Origin: Pseudomonas fluorescens
GTDB taxonomy: Bacteria; Pseudomonadota; Gammaproteobacteria; Pseudomonadales; Pseudomonadaceae
DNA: 64,000 nt
Assembly (NCBI RefSeq): GCF_001307275.1
Contig: NZ_CP012831.1
Location: forward strand, 4,952,501 to 5,016,500
Reading direction: 5' to 3'
The position numbers and the translations under genes were made by a program. The notes beneath the pieces were generated by a model. That model made no database searches, was not told where the DNA came from, and saw only the letters and a list, made by a program, of their open reading frames with translations. Numbering within the stretch: position 1 is the stretch's first letter; every line of letters begins with the position of its first letter. Positions 1 through 10,606 of this stretch are shown here, in pieces.

Positions 1-20
1 GGGCTTGGTATGTCTGGAAA

Positions 21-51
21 CACAAACCCCGGCACTAGGCCGGGGTTTGTG
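21..51 (-). terminator. Rho-independent terminator of idh
   Basis: A 13-bp GC-rich stem (21-33 pairing with 39-51) with a 5-nt loop lies 17 bases past the idh stop codon. Read on the minus strand it is followed by a short T run. It is well placed to end idh transcription. Confidence 0.75.
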
Positions 52-67
52 GTGTTCCCTTACAACC

Positions 68-2293
<2,226 letters not shown>

Positions 2294-2775
2294 ATTCGGA
2301 TTAACTCTCTTCTTTGCTAAAGCATGCGCAGAAACTCGAGGGGCGCCGGGTAAGCGCGTTCGTTCAAAGTCATCCGTGAACCGAATGTCGAGGTTTCTTC
2401 GCGGTGATGTTGGGTGCATCAGTCGAGCGTCAAGCGGTTGGGCCGCGGTAACGGTCCGGCTTTTAAGTTGGCGGAAAGTCCTGTGATAGAGCCGTCAGCC
2501 GTCGTGACCCTGTGGTCAGCGGCGGCATTATACATAGGTAGCTGGCGATCTGCCGATGGTTCATAGACTTCCGTACACGTCCATTGGTCTAAACGTCGCA
2601 GTCCCCCTGGGGCGGACTATGCTCATGTTTGGCGCTTTTCCCTTGGTTTTCAGGGTTGTACGCGGCGAAGTGCAACGCTTTGCCGCCGATGGGCCTAACG
2701 TAGGGTTTGCGTGCCGATTCAACTGGGGTACGCTCGAACGCAGCCAGATGTTCAATCCAAGCAATGGAGTTCAGC
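2294..2775. promoter_or_regulatory. Divergent idh/icd intergenic region
   Basis: These 482 bases separate two divergently transcribed isocitrate dehydrogenase genes and must hold both promoters. I could not assign convincing -35/-10 boxes. Several short open frames cross it, but none has protein-like composition or a good ribosome site. The unusual length for this genome leaves room for regulator binding or a leader. Confidence 0.5.
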
Positions 2776-4032
2776 ATGGGGTATCAAAAGATTCAGGTTC
2801 CAGCCGTCGGTGACAAAATCACCGTCAATGCAGACCATTCTCTTAATGTTCCCGACAACCCGATCATCCCCTTCATCGAAGGCGACGGCATTGGCGTCGA
2901 TATCAGTCCGGTCATGATCAAGGTTGTGGACGCTGCGGTTCAGAAGGCCTATGGCGGCAAGCGCAAGATTTCCTGGATGGAAGTCTATGCCGGTGAGAAA
3001 GCGACCCAGGTCTACGACCAGGACACCTGGTTGCCCCAGGAAACCCTGGATGCGGTCAAGGACTACGTGGTTTCCATCAAGGGCCCGCTGACCACGCCGG
3101 TGGGTGGCGGTATCCGTTCGTTGAACGTAGCGCTGCGCCAGCAGCTCGACCTGTATGTCTGCCTGCGTCCGGTGCGCTGGTTCGAAGGTGTGCCAAGCCC
3201 GGTCAAGAAGCCTGGCGACGTGGACATGACGATCTTTCGCGAGAACTCCGAGGACATTTACGCGGGCATCGAGTGGAAAGCCGGCTCGCCCGAAGCCACC
3301 AAGGTCATCAAGTTCCTGAAAGAAGAAATGGGCGTGACCAAGATCCGTTTCGACGAGGATTGCGGCATCGGCGTCAAGCCGGTTTCCAAGCAGGGCACCA
3401 AGCGCCTGGCTCGCAAGGCCCTGCAATATGTGGTCGACAACGACCGCGATTCGCTGACCATCGTGCATAAAGGCAACATCATGAAGTTCACCGAAGGTGC
3501 CTTCAAGGAATGGGCCTACGAAGTGGCAGCCGAAGAGTTCGGCGCGACCCTGCTCGACGGCGGGCCGTGGATGCAGTTCAAGAACCCGCGGACCGGCAAG
3601 AACGTCATCGTCAAGGACGCCATCGCCGATGCGATGTTGCAGCAGATCCTGTTGCGCCCGGCCGAGTATGACGTGATCGCCACCCTGAACCTGAACGGTG
3701 ACTACCTGTCCGACGCCCTGGCGGCGGAAGTGGGCGGTATCGGTATCGCGCCGGGCGCCAACCTGTCCGACACCGTGGCGATGTTCGAAGCCACCCACGG
3801 TACCGCGCCCAAGTATGCCGGCAAGGACCAGGTCAACCCGGGCTCGCTGATTCTGTCGGCGGAAATGATGCTGCGCCACATGGGGTGGACCGAAGCGGCC
3901 GACCTGATCATCAAGGGCACCAACGGCGCGATTTCGGCCAAGACCGTGACCTATGACTTCGAACGCCTGATGGAGGGTGCCAAGCTGGTATCGTCCTCGG
4001 GCTTCGGTGATGCCCTGATCTCGCACATGTAA
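2776..4032 (+). CDS. icd: Dimeric NADP-dependent isocitrate dehydrogenase
   Basis: This is the 418-residue dimeric TCA-cycle isocitrate dehydrogenase. The N-terminal region carries FIEGDGIG, and residues about 113-120 read IRSLNVALRQ. In E. coli the serine of this motif is the AceK phosphorylation site; here it is Ser115. The start at 2776 is chosen over upstream in-frame codons because GGAG lies 8 bases before it and MGYQKIQVP is the family N-terminus. It probably shares flux at the isocitrate branch point with the monomeric isozyme encoded opposite. Confidence 0.97.
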   Translation: MGYQKIQVPAVGDKITVNADHSLNVPDNPIIPFIEGDGIGVDISPVMIKVVDAAVQKAYGGKRKISWMEVYAGEKATQVYDQDTWLPQETLDAVKDYVVSIKGPLTTPVGGGIRSLNVALRQQLDLYVCLRPVRWFEGVPSPVKKPGDVDMTIFRENSEDIYAGIEWKAGSPEATKVIKFLKEEMGVTKIRFDEDCGIGVKPVSKQGTKRLARKALQYVVDNDRDSLTIVHKGNIMKFTEGAFKEWAYEVAAEEFGATLLDGGPWMQFKNPRTGKNVIVKDAIADAMLQQILLRPAEYDVIATLNLNGDYLSDALAAEVGGIGIAPGANLSDTVAMFEATHGTAPKYAGKDQVNPGSLILSAEMMLRHMGWTEAADLIIKGTNGAISAKTVTYDFERLMEGAKLVSSSGFGDALISHM

Positions 4033-4052
4033 GCGAATCGGCGCTCAACGCG

Positions 4053-4088
4053 AATGCCCGGCTCGAGTGATCGAGCCGGGCATTTTCA
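4053..4088 (+). terminator. Terminator between icd and cspD
   Basis: A 14-bp stem (4053-4066 with 4071-4084) and a 4-nt loop are followed by TTTCATT on the plus strand. It sits between the convergent ends of icd and cspD and could serve both, since AA-rich sequence also flanks the other side. Confidence 0.8.
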
Positions 4089-4112
4089 TTCAGGCGGGGT
4101 GGCGACTGCCGG

Positions 4113-4394
4113 TCAGTGGGTCTCGGTGACCCTGACAATGACATTGGCAGGGGCGGGCGCGGGCGCGTCTTCGGCGAGGACAACCTTGATGTTGATCGCG
4201 TGCAGGCCCTTGGGCCCCTGGATGACGTTGAATGTCACCGGTTGCCCGGCCTTCAGGGTCTTGTAGCCGTCCATCTCGATCACCGAAAAATGGGCGAACA
4301 GGTCTCCAATATCCTTGCCGTCCGCAAGAATGAAACCGTAACCCTTGGCATTATTGAACCATTTCACCTTACCTTTCATCTTGACGACCGACAT
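4113..4394 (-). CDS. cspD: Cold-shock domain protein CspD
   Basis: This 93-residue protein has an OB-fold cold-shock domain in its first 70 residues. The RNA-binding motifs read KGKVKWFNNAKGYGFI and, in place of the usual VFVHFS, LFAHFS. An Ala/Pro-rich linker and a short C-terminal tail ending RVTETH extend it beyond the 70-residue CspA type, as in CspD, which in E. coli inhibits replication in stationary phase. The ATG at 4394 is used rather than the frame-open codon 24 bases upstream. It is divergent from clpS-clpA, the same arrangement as in other gammaproteobacteria. Confidence 0.9.
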   Translation of the reverse strand: MSVVKMKGKVKWFNNAKGYGFILADGKDIGDLFAHFSVIEMDGYKTLKAGQPVTFNVIQGPKGLHAINIKVVLAEDAPAPAPANVIVRVTETH

Positions 4395-4622
4395 AACCCA
4401 TTTCCCTCTGCAACGCACTCCATCACTGGAGTATCATCCAGTCCATCCGCAGGTTAATCTTCTTGTACAGGATAGATTCCACGGACCTTTTTAACCCACG
4501 ATGGGCTCTATTGGTTGTAACACCGTTTTCCCGATAGTCAAGGTGGCTCCGGTGGTCGTGGTTGAAATCGCCCACAAGCGCCCCCATCACTGTATTCGCC
4601 AACTAAACGAACCTTTCTTTCC

Positions 4623-4985
4623 ATGCATGCAGTCAGCCAGATTCGACTAACATTCAATCAGGATCGCCCGGATCTACACGACGACGATTCCGCAGGCATT
4701 GCTGTTCAGGAAGCAAAGCCCGCATTACAGGCGCCACCGATGTACAAGGTGGTTTTGTTCAACGATGACTACACACCGATGGATTTCGTCGTCGAAGTGC
4801 TCGAGGTGTTTTTTAACCTGAATCGGGAGCTGGCGACCAAGGTCATGCTGGCCGTCCATACAGAGGGACGGGCAGTATGTGGCGTGTTTACCCGCGACAT
4901 CGCCGAGACGAAGGCTATGCAGGTCAACCAGTACGCCCGGGAAAGCCAGCATCCGCTACTCTGTGAAATCGAGAAGGACGGTTAA
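4623..4985 (+). CDS. clpS: ATP-dependent Clp protease adaptor ClpS
   Basis: ClpS delivers N-degron substrates to ClpAP. The protein is 120 residues, with a flexible N-terminal extension of about 38 residues followed by the ClpS core. The substrate-pocket motif FNDDYTPMDFVVEVL lies around residues 45-59, and HTEGRAVCGVFTRDIAE follows. The gene is directly upstream of clpA with a 29-base gap, so the two are probably co-transcribed. Confidence 0.96.
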   Translation: MHAVSQIRLTFNQDRPDLHDDDSAGIAVQEAKPALQAPPMYKVVLFNDDYTPMDFVVEVLEVFFNLNRELATKVMLAVHTEGRAVCGVFTRDIAETKAMQVNQYARESQHPLLCEIEKDG

Positions 4986-5014
4986 CGCCGACCACTTGGG
5001 TATGAGGTGAAGCT

Positions 5015-7285
5015 ATGTTAAACCGCGAGCTCGAAGTCACCCTCAATCTTGCCTTCAAGGAGGCTCGTTCGAAGCGTCATGAATTCATGACCGTCGAGCA
5101 CCTGCTGCTGGCCCTATTGGATAACGAGGCTGCCGCCACCGTTTTGCGTGCCTGCGGCGCGAACCTCGATAAACTCAAGCATGATCTGCAGGAGTTCATC
5201 GACTCCACCACGCCATTGATCCCCGTGCATGACGAGGATCGTGAAACCCAGCCAACCCTGGGCTTCCAGCGTGTCCTGCAGCGTGCTGTCTTCCACGTAC
5301 AGAGCTCGGGCAAGCGCGAAGTCACCGGCGCCAACGTGCTGGTTGCCATCTTCAGCGAGCAGGAAAGCCAGGCAGTGTTCCTGCTCAAGCAGCAGAGCGT
5401 TGCGCGTATCGATGTCGTCAACTACATCGCCCATGGCATCTCGAAGGTGCCTGGGCATGGCGATCATTCCGAGGGTGAGCAGGATATGCAGGACGACGAG
5501 GGCGGTGAGTCTTCTTCTTCAGGCAACCCATTGGATGCCTATGCCAGCAACCTGAACGAACTGGCACGCCAGGGCCGGATCGATCCGCTGGTCGGGCGCG
5601 AGGCGGAAGTCGAGCGCGTGGCCCAGATCCTGGCCCGGCGGCGCAAGAACAACCCATTGCTGGTGGGCGAGGCAGGCGTGGGCAAGACCGCGATTGCCGA
5701 AGGCCTGGCCAAACGCATCGTCGACAACCAGGTGCCGGACCTGTTGGCCAACAGCGTGGTGTACTCCCTCGACCTGGGTGCCTTGCTGGCCGGTACCAAA
5801 TACCGCGGTGATTTCGAGAAGCGCTTCAAGGCGTTGCTCGGCGAACTGAAAAAACGTCCGCAGGCGATCCTGTTCATCGACGAAATCCACACCATTATCG
5901 GTGCCGGGGCGGCGTCGGGCGGGGTCATGGATGCGTCGAACCTGCTCAAGCCGCTGCTGTCTTCGGGTGATATCCGTTGCATCGGCTCGACCACGTTCCA
6001 GGAATTTCGCGGGATCTTCGAGAAAGACCGTGCCCTGGCCCGGCGTTTCCAGAAGGTCGATGTGTCGGAGCCTTCGGTGGAAGACACCATTGGCATCCTG
6101 CGCGGCCTGAAGGGGCGATTCGAGCTGCACCACAACATCGAATACAGCGATGAAGCCCTGCGCGCGGCCGCTGAACTGGCCTCGCGCTACATCAACGACC
6201 GGCACATGCCGGACAAGGCCATCGACGTCATCGACGAAGCGGGTGCCTACCAGCGCCTGCAGCCTGTGGAGAAACGCGTCAAGCGCATCGAAGTGCCTCA
6301 GGTCGAGGACATCGTGGCGAAAATCGCGCGGATCCCGCCCAAGCACGTCACCAGTTCCGACAAGGAACTGCTGCGTAACCTGGAGCGTGACCTGAAGCTG
6401 ACGGTGTTCGGCCAGGATGCGGCCATCGACTCGCTGTCGACCGCCATCAAGCTGTCCCGCGCCGGTCTCAAGTCGCCGGACAAGCCGGTGGGTTCGTTCC
6501 TGTTCGCCGGTCCTACCGGCGTCGGCAAGACCGAGGCGGCGCGGCAGTTGGCCAAGGCGATGGGCATCGAGCTGGTGCGCTTCGACATGTCCGAGTACAT
6601 GGAGCGCCACACCGTATCGCGTCTGATCGGTGCGCCTCCGGGCTATGTCGGTTTCGACCAGGGCGGCCTGTTGACCGAAGCCATCACCAAGCAACCGCAC
6701 TGCGTATTGCTGCTCGACGAAATCGAGAAGGCGCATCCGGAAGTCTTCAACCTGCTCCTGCAGGTGATGGACCACGGTACGCTGACCGATAACAACGGGC
6801 GCAAGGCGGACTTCCGCAACGTGATCGTCATCATGACCACGAACGCCGGCGCCGAAACCGCAGCTCGCGCTTCGATCGGTTTCACCCATCAGGACCACTC
6901 GTCCGATGCGATGGAAGTGATCAAGAAGAGCTTCACGCCTGAATTCCGCAACCGCCTGGACACCATTATCCAGTTCGGTCGCCTCAGTCATGAAGTCATC
7001 AAGAGCGTGGTGGACAAGTTCCTTACCGAACTTCAGGCTCAGCTCGAAGACAAGCGTGTGTTGCTGGAGGTGACCGATGCGGCCCGCAGTTGGCTGGCCG
7101 AAGGTGGTTACGATGTGACGATGGGCGCGCGGCCGATGGCTCGCTTGATCCAGGACAAGATCAAGCGTCCGCTGGCGGAGGAGATTCTCTTTGGCGAGCT
7201 GGCCGAGCATGGCGGTGTGGTTCACATCGACATCAAGGACGGCGAACTGACCTTCGACTTCGAAACCACGGCCGAAATGGCCTGA
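5015..7285 (+). CDS. clpA: ClpA, AAA+ unfoldase of the ClpAP protease
   Basis: The 756-residue Hsp100 unfoldase feeds unfolded substrates to ClpP. An N-terminal Clp repeat domain (about 1-150) binds ClpS. The first AAA module has Walker A GEAGVGKTA near residue 217 and Walker B ILFIDEIHTI; the second has GPTGVGKTE near residue 499 and LLLDEIEKAHP. A GAGGTGA ribosome site precedes the ATG. clpP is not in the window. With clpS, bpt and aat it forms the N-degron pathway cluster. Confidence 0.97.
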   Translation: MLNRELEVTLNLAFKEARSKRHEFMTVEHLLLALLDNEAAATVLRACGANLDKLKHDLQEFIDSTTPLIPVHDEDRETQPTLGFQRVLQRAVFHVQSSGKREVTGANVLVAIFSEQESQAVFLLKQQSVARIDVVNYIAHGISKVPGHGDHSEGEQDMQDDEGGESSSSGNPLDAYASNLNELARQGRIDPLVGREAEVERVAQILARRRKNNPLLVGEAGVGKTAIAEGLAKRIVDNQVPDLLANSVVYSLDLGALLAGTKYRGDFEKRFKALLGELKKRPQAILFIDEIHTIIGAGAASGGVMDASNLLKPLLSSGDIRCIGSTTFQEFRGIFEKDRALARRFQKVDVSEPSVEDTIGILRGLKGRFELHHNIEYSDEALRAAAELASRYINDRHMPDKAIDVIDEAGAYQRLQPVEKRVKRIEVPQVEDIVAKIARIPPKHVTSSDKELLRNLERDLKLTVFGQDAAIDSLSTAIKLSRAGLKSPDKPVGSFLFAGPTGVGKTEAARQLAKAMGIELVRFDMSEYMERHTVSRLIGAPPGYVGFDQGGLLTEAITKQPHCVLLLDEIEKAHPEVFNLLLQVMDHGTLTDNNGRKADFRNVIVIMTTNAGAETAARASIGFTHQDHSSDAMEVIKKSFTPEFRNRLDTIIQFGRLSHEVIKSVVDKFLTELQAQLEDKRVLLEVTDAARSWLAEGGYDVTMGARPMARLIQDKIKRPLAEEILFGELAEHGGVVHIDIKDGELTFDFETTAEMA

Positions 7286-7308
7286 CCGTTGACTGCAACA
7301 AAGCAAAA

Positions 7309-7329
7309 GGCGCCGAAAGGCGCCTTTTT
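7309..7329 (+). terminator. Rho-independent terminator of clpA
   Basis: A GGCGCC stem closed by a GAAA tetraloop (7309-7324) is followed by five T residues, 23 bases after the clpA stop. Confidence 0.9.
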
Positions 7330-7356
7330 GCTGTTACTGGCCCCACCGCCAATTCC

Positions 7357-7446
7357 TGTGGGAGCGAGCTTGCTCGCGATGGCGGCGGCACATCCTGCAT
7401 CAATGCAAGCTGACCCTCTGCTATCGCGAGCAAGCTCGCTCCCACA
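7357..7446. repeat. REP doublet, GTGGGAGCGAGC family
   Basis: Two inverted copies of a REP unit beginning TGTGGGAGCGAGCTTGCTCG face each other across about 40 bases. Each unit is itself palindromic around GAGCTTGCTC. It sits between the terminators of clpA and infA. Confidence 0.9.
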
Positions 7447-7475
7447 AGGAGGGCGGGGGCATCAAATCGCAGGCA

Positions 7476-7505
7476 AACAAAAACGCCCGGCATCTAGCCG
7501 GGCGT
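7476..7505 (-). terminator. Rho-independent terminator of infA
   Basis: A 9-bp stem (7483-7491 with 7497-7505) with loop ATCTA is followed on the minus strand by a T-rich run (TTTTGTTTG). It lies 15 bases past the infA stop. Confidence 0.85.
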
Positions 7506-7519
7506 CTTGTATTGACTTG

Positions 7520-7738
7520 TTAGCGAGCGCGGTAAGTGATGCGCCCTTTGCTCAAGTCATAGGGCGTCAGCTCGACGCGCACTTTGTCACCGGTAAGAAT
7601 ACGAATGTAGTTCTTGCGCATCTTGCCGGAGATATGCGCGGTTACGACGTGCCCATTTTCCAACTCCACACGAAACATGGTGTTGGGCAGGGTGTCGACG
7701 ACAGTGCCTTCCATTTCGAAGCTGTCTTCTTTCGACAT
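7520..7738 (-). CDS. infA: Translation initiation factor IF-1
   Basis: IF-1 is a 72-residue OB-fold protein that binds the ribosomal A site during initiation. [20 protein letters not shown] and the C-terminal [12 protein letters not shown] are characteristic. The frame is open much further upstream, but the ATG at 7738 gives the exact family length. The gene follows bpt and aat on the same strand and has its own terminator. Confidence 0.98.
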
Positions 7739-7860
7739 GCAGTAAAGCCCTCGGTATCCAGTGAATGGCCCGGTGCAACTGCGCCAGGCAAAAGCGGCGT
7801 GCATTGTGCCCGAAAAAGGGGGTTCAAGCCAAGGGGTTCTAACTTTTAAGCCAAAGGCTT

Positions 7861-8568
7861 CTAACTCAGGACGACCCATCGCTGGTTAATCAGCAATTCG
7901 ATAGGCCGATATTGGGTCTTGTAGTTCATTTTCTTGCAGTTCTTGATCCAGTAGCCCAGGTACACCGCTTCCAGTCCCAGGCGCCGGGCTTCGTTGATTT
8001 GCCAGAGAATGGCAAAGCGCCCCAGGCTGCGCCGTTCTTCCTCCGGCTCATAGAAGGTGTACACCGCTGAAAGGCCGTTGGGCAGCAGGTCCGTGACAGC
8101 GATGGCGACCAGCCGTCCCTCCAGTCGGAACTCATAGAAGCGGGAAAACGGCAGGTCACGCACCAGGAAGGTCGAGAACTGATCCCGGCTGGGCGGGTAC
8201 ATGTCGCCATCGGCATGGCGTTGTTCGATGTAGCGTTGGTACAGGTCGAAGTATTCCTCGGTGAACTGCGGCTTGGCCGGCCGGACCTGAAGGTCGGCGT
8301 TGCGCTTGAAAATGCGTTTCTGCTGGCGATTGGGCAAGAATTGCGCCACGGGAATGCGCGCCGGGACGCAGGCGTTGCAATGCTGGCAATGGGGCCGGTA
8401 GAGATGATCGCCGCTACGACGAAAGCCCATTTCCGACAGGTCTGCGTAGACATGCACATCCATGGGCTGGCTAGGGTCGAGGAACAGCGTCGTGGCCTGC
8501 TCCTCCGGCAGGTAACTGCAAGAGTGGGGCTGAGTGGCATAGAACTTCAAACGCGCCAACTCGGTCAT
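7861..8568 (-). CDS. bpt: Aspartate/glutamate leucyltransferase
   Basis: Bpt transfers leucine from Leu-tRNA to proteins with N-terminal Asp or Glu, creating a primary N-degron for ClpS. The 235-residue protein shows the N-terminal [19 protein letters not shown], a cysteine pair in [15 protein letters not shown] (around residues 60-75) and the GNAT-like core ending [15 protein letters not shown]. It lies 57 bases downstream of aat on the same strand. Bacterial Ate-type proteins use arginine instead of leucine, but the family in Pseudomonas is Bpt. Confidence 0.93.
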
Positions 8569-8625
8569 GATCGGCCCTCGGAATAAGCTTTGGATTTAAT
8601 TGTAAGCCAGGAGCGCGAATGTCGC

Positions 8626-9306
8626 TCAGCAAACCCATGTTGCCTGGTTGGGCAGGTCCAGATGTGCCTTTAGATAGCCCGCAAATTCGGTGCGTGGAAT
8701 CGACCGAGCGCCCAGGCTGTGCAGGTGCTCGGTGGGCATCTGACAGTCGATCAGCACGAAACCGGCGGCCTTGAGGTGTTGGACCAGGGTGGCGAAGCCG
8801 AATTTCGACGCATTGTCGGCTCGGCTGAACATGGACTCGCCAAAAAACAACTGGCCCATGGCCAAGCCATACAGGCCGCCCACCAGCACCCCCTGGTCCC
8901 AGACTTCCACCGAGTGGGCGAAACCACGTCGGTGCAGTTCCAGATAAGCGGTTTGCATGGCGTCGGTGATCCAGGTGCCTTCGGCATAGTCTCGCGGCGC
9001 CGCGCAGGCCTGGATGACCGCGGCAAAATCCTGATCGAACGTCACGTCATAGCGCTGCTTGCGCAACAGTTTGCCCAGGCTGCGGGATATGTGCAGTTCG
9101 TCGGGAAGCAACACCGTGCGTGGATCCGGCGACCACCACAGGATCGGTTGCCCCTCGGAAAACCATGGGAAGCAGCCGTGGCGGTAGGCCTGGATCAGCC
9201 GGTCGGCGGATAGATCGCCACCGGCGGCCAATAATCCGTTGGGATCGCGCATGGCTTTTGCCAGTGGCGGAAATTCGAGGCTGTTGCGTTGTAACCAGGT
9301 CAGCAT
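8626..9306 (-). CDS. aat: Leucyl/phenylalanyl-tRNA--protein transferase
   Basis: Aat adds Leu or Phe to N-terminal Arg or Lys of proteins, marking them for ClpS/ClpAP. The 226-residue protein carries the conserved LLAAGGDLSADRLIQAYRHG and PILWWSPDPRTVL near the N-terminus. GLYGLAMGQLFFGESMFS and FVLIDCQMPTEHLHSLGA follow in the transferase core. It heads the aat-bpt gene pair; infA follows separately. Confidence 0.96.
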   Translation of the reverse strand: MLTWLQRNSLEFPPLAKAMRDPNGLLAAGGDLSADRLIQAYRHGCFPWFSEGQPILWWSPDPRTVLLPDELHISRSLGKLLRKQRYDVTFDQDFAAVIQACAAPRDYAEGTWITDAMQTAYLELHRRGFAHSVEVWDQGVLVGGLYGLAMGQLFFGESMFSRADNASKFGFATLVQHLKAAGFVLIDCQMPTEHLHSLGARSIPRTEFAGYLKAHLDLPNQATWVC

Positions 9307-9385
9307 GGGTGTCCGGCTTGTAGAAGGGGAGGGCGGCAGATGCGGGTCTCGCCGGTCAGCGAGTACCCGCCTGGAAGGTTAACCG

Positions 9386-10345
9386 TCAAACGGCAGGGAT
9401 GTCATCGAGATACTTCTCCGCGTCGAGTGCGGCCATGCAGCCGGCGCCAGCGGAGGTAATCGCCTGGCGATAGACATGGTCGGCCACGTCGCCTGCGGCG
9501 AATACGCCTTCGATATCGGTCGCGGTGGCGTTGCCTTCGCTGCCGCCATGCACGAGCAGGTAGCCGTCGCGCATCGTCAACTGGCCCTGGAACAGATCGG
9601 TGTTGGGTTTGTGGCCGATGGCAATGAACACCCCGGCGAGGGACAAGGTGCTGGTTTCGCCGGTCTCGCTGTGCCGCAGGCGTGCGCCGGTCACGCCGCT
9701 GGCGTCGCCCAGGACTTCATCCAGGTTCTGGTTCCAGTGCAGCTTGATATTGCCGTTAGTGGCCTTTTCGAAGAGTTTGTCCTGGAGGATTTTCTCGGCG
9801 CGCAGCTTGTCGCGGCGGTGGATCAGGTGCACTTCCCTGGCGATGTTCGACAGGTACAGGGCTTCCTCGACCGCGGTATTGCCGCCGCCGACTACCGCTA
9901 CCACCTGGTTGCGATAGAAAAAGCCATCGCACGTCGCGCACGCGGAAACCCCTTTGCCGGCGAAGCTTTCTTCCGAGGGCAGCCCCAGGTACTGGGCCGA
10001 GGCGCCGGTGGCAATGATCAGCGCATCACAGGTATAGATGCCGCTGTCGCCGATCAATTCGAACGGGCGCTGCTGCAACTTGGCGGTGTGGATATGGTCG
10101 TAGACGATCTGCGTGTCGAAACGCTCGGCGTGCCGTTGCATGCGCTCCATCAGTACCGGGCCGGTCAGGCCTTCGACATCGCCGGGCCAGTTATCGACTT
10201 CCACGGTGGTGGTGAGCTGGCCACCGGCCTGCAGGCCAGTAATGACAACGGGTTTGAGGTTGGCGCGGGCGGCATAGACGGCCGCGCTGTACCCCGCAGG
10301 GCCGGAACCCAGAATGATCAGGCGTGAATGCTTCACTTCGCTCAT
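9386..10345 (-). CDS. trxB: Thioredoxin-disulfide reductase
   Basis: A 319-residue FAD flavoenzyme that reduces thioredoxin with NADPH. The FAD-binding GSGPAGYSAAVYAARANL is at residues 13-30, the redox-active motif CATCDGFF lies in the middle, the NADPH site is VGGGNTAVEEALYL, and the C-terminal FAD motif is GVFAAGDVADHVYRQAITSAG. Length and motif order are those of low-molecular-weight TrxB. It is divergent from ftsK. Confidence 0.97.
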   Translation of the reverse strand: MSEVKHSRLIILGSGPAGYSAAVYAARANLKPVVITGLQAGGQLTTTVEVDNWPGDVEGLTGPVLMERMQRHAERFDTQIVYDHIHTAKLQQRPFELIGDSGIYTCDALIIATGASAQYLGLPSEESFAGKGVSACATCDGFFYRNQVVAVVGGGNTAVEEALYLSNIAREVHLIHRRDKLRAEKILQDKLFEKATNGNIKLHWNQNLDEVLGDASGVTGARLRHSETGETSTLSLAGVFIAIGHKPNTDLFQGQLTMRDGYLLVHGGSEGNATATDIEGVFAAGDVADHVYRQAITSAGAGCMAALDAEKYLDDIPAV

Positions 10346-10606
10346 AAAAACACCTCATAAGCCTTTGTCACAAAAGAGAATGCATGGTCCAATTGGTGCA
10401 GACAAACCCGTACAATGCCTGGGTTTTGAACGCGGGATGGGCTAAAGATCAGAATTTTCGGCCACGCCTGCAGTTTTCTGGATGCACCTCACAGTGGTAA
10501 AAGTAGTACCGGTTGTGCACATTCACTTTTTTACCTGCTCGTCATGGGCAGTTTTTTATAGTCATTCAACAGATGGACGCGCCGTTGGCGCAGGAAAAGA
10601 AGCGTT

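Noticed and set aside
2556..2813. Short frames in the idh/icd intergenic region as small genes
   Set aside because: No ribosome sites, no conserved-looking sequence, and overlap with the icd start region.
5519..7306. 595-codon minus-strand frame opposite clpA
   Set aside because: Low-complexity His/Arg/Asp-rich translation, no ribosome site, fully covered by ClpA.
7289..7849. 186-codon plus-strand frame after clpA
   Set aside because: Runs through the clpA terminator, a REP doublet and the reverse strand of infA.
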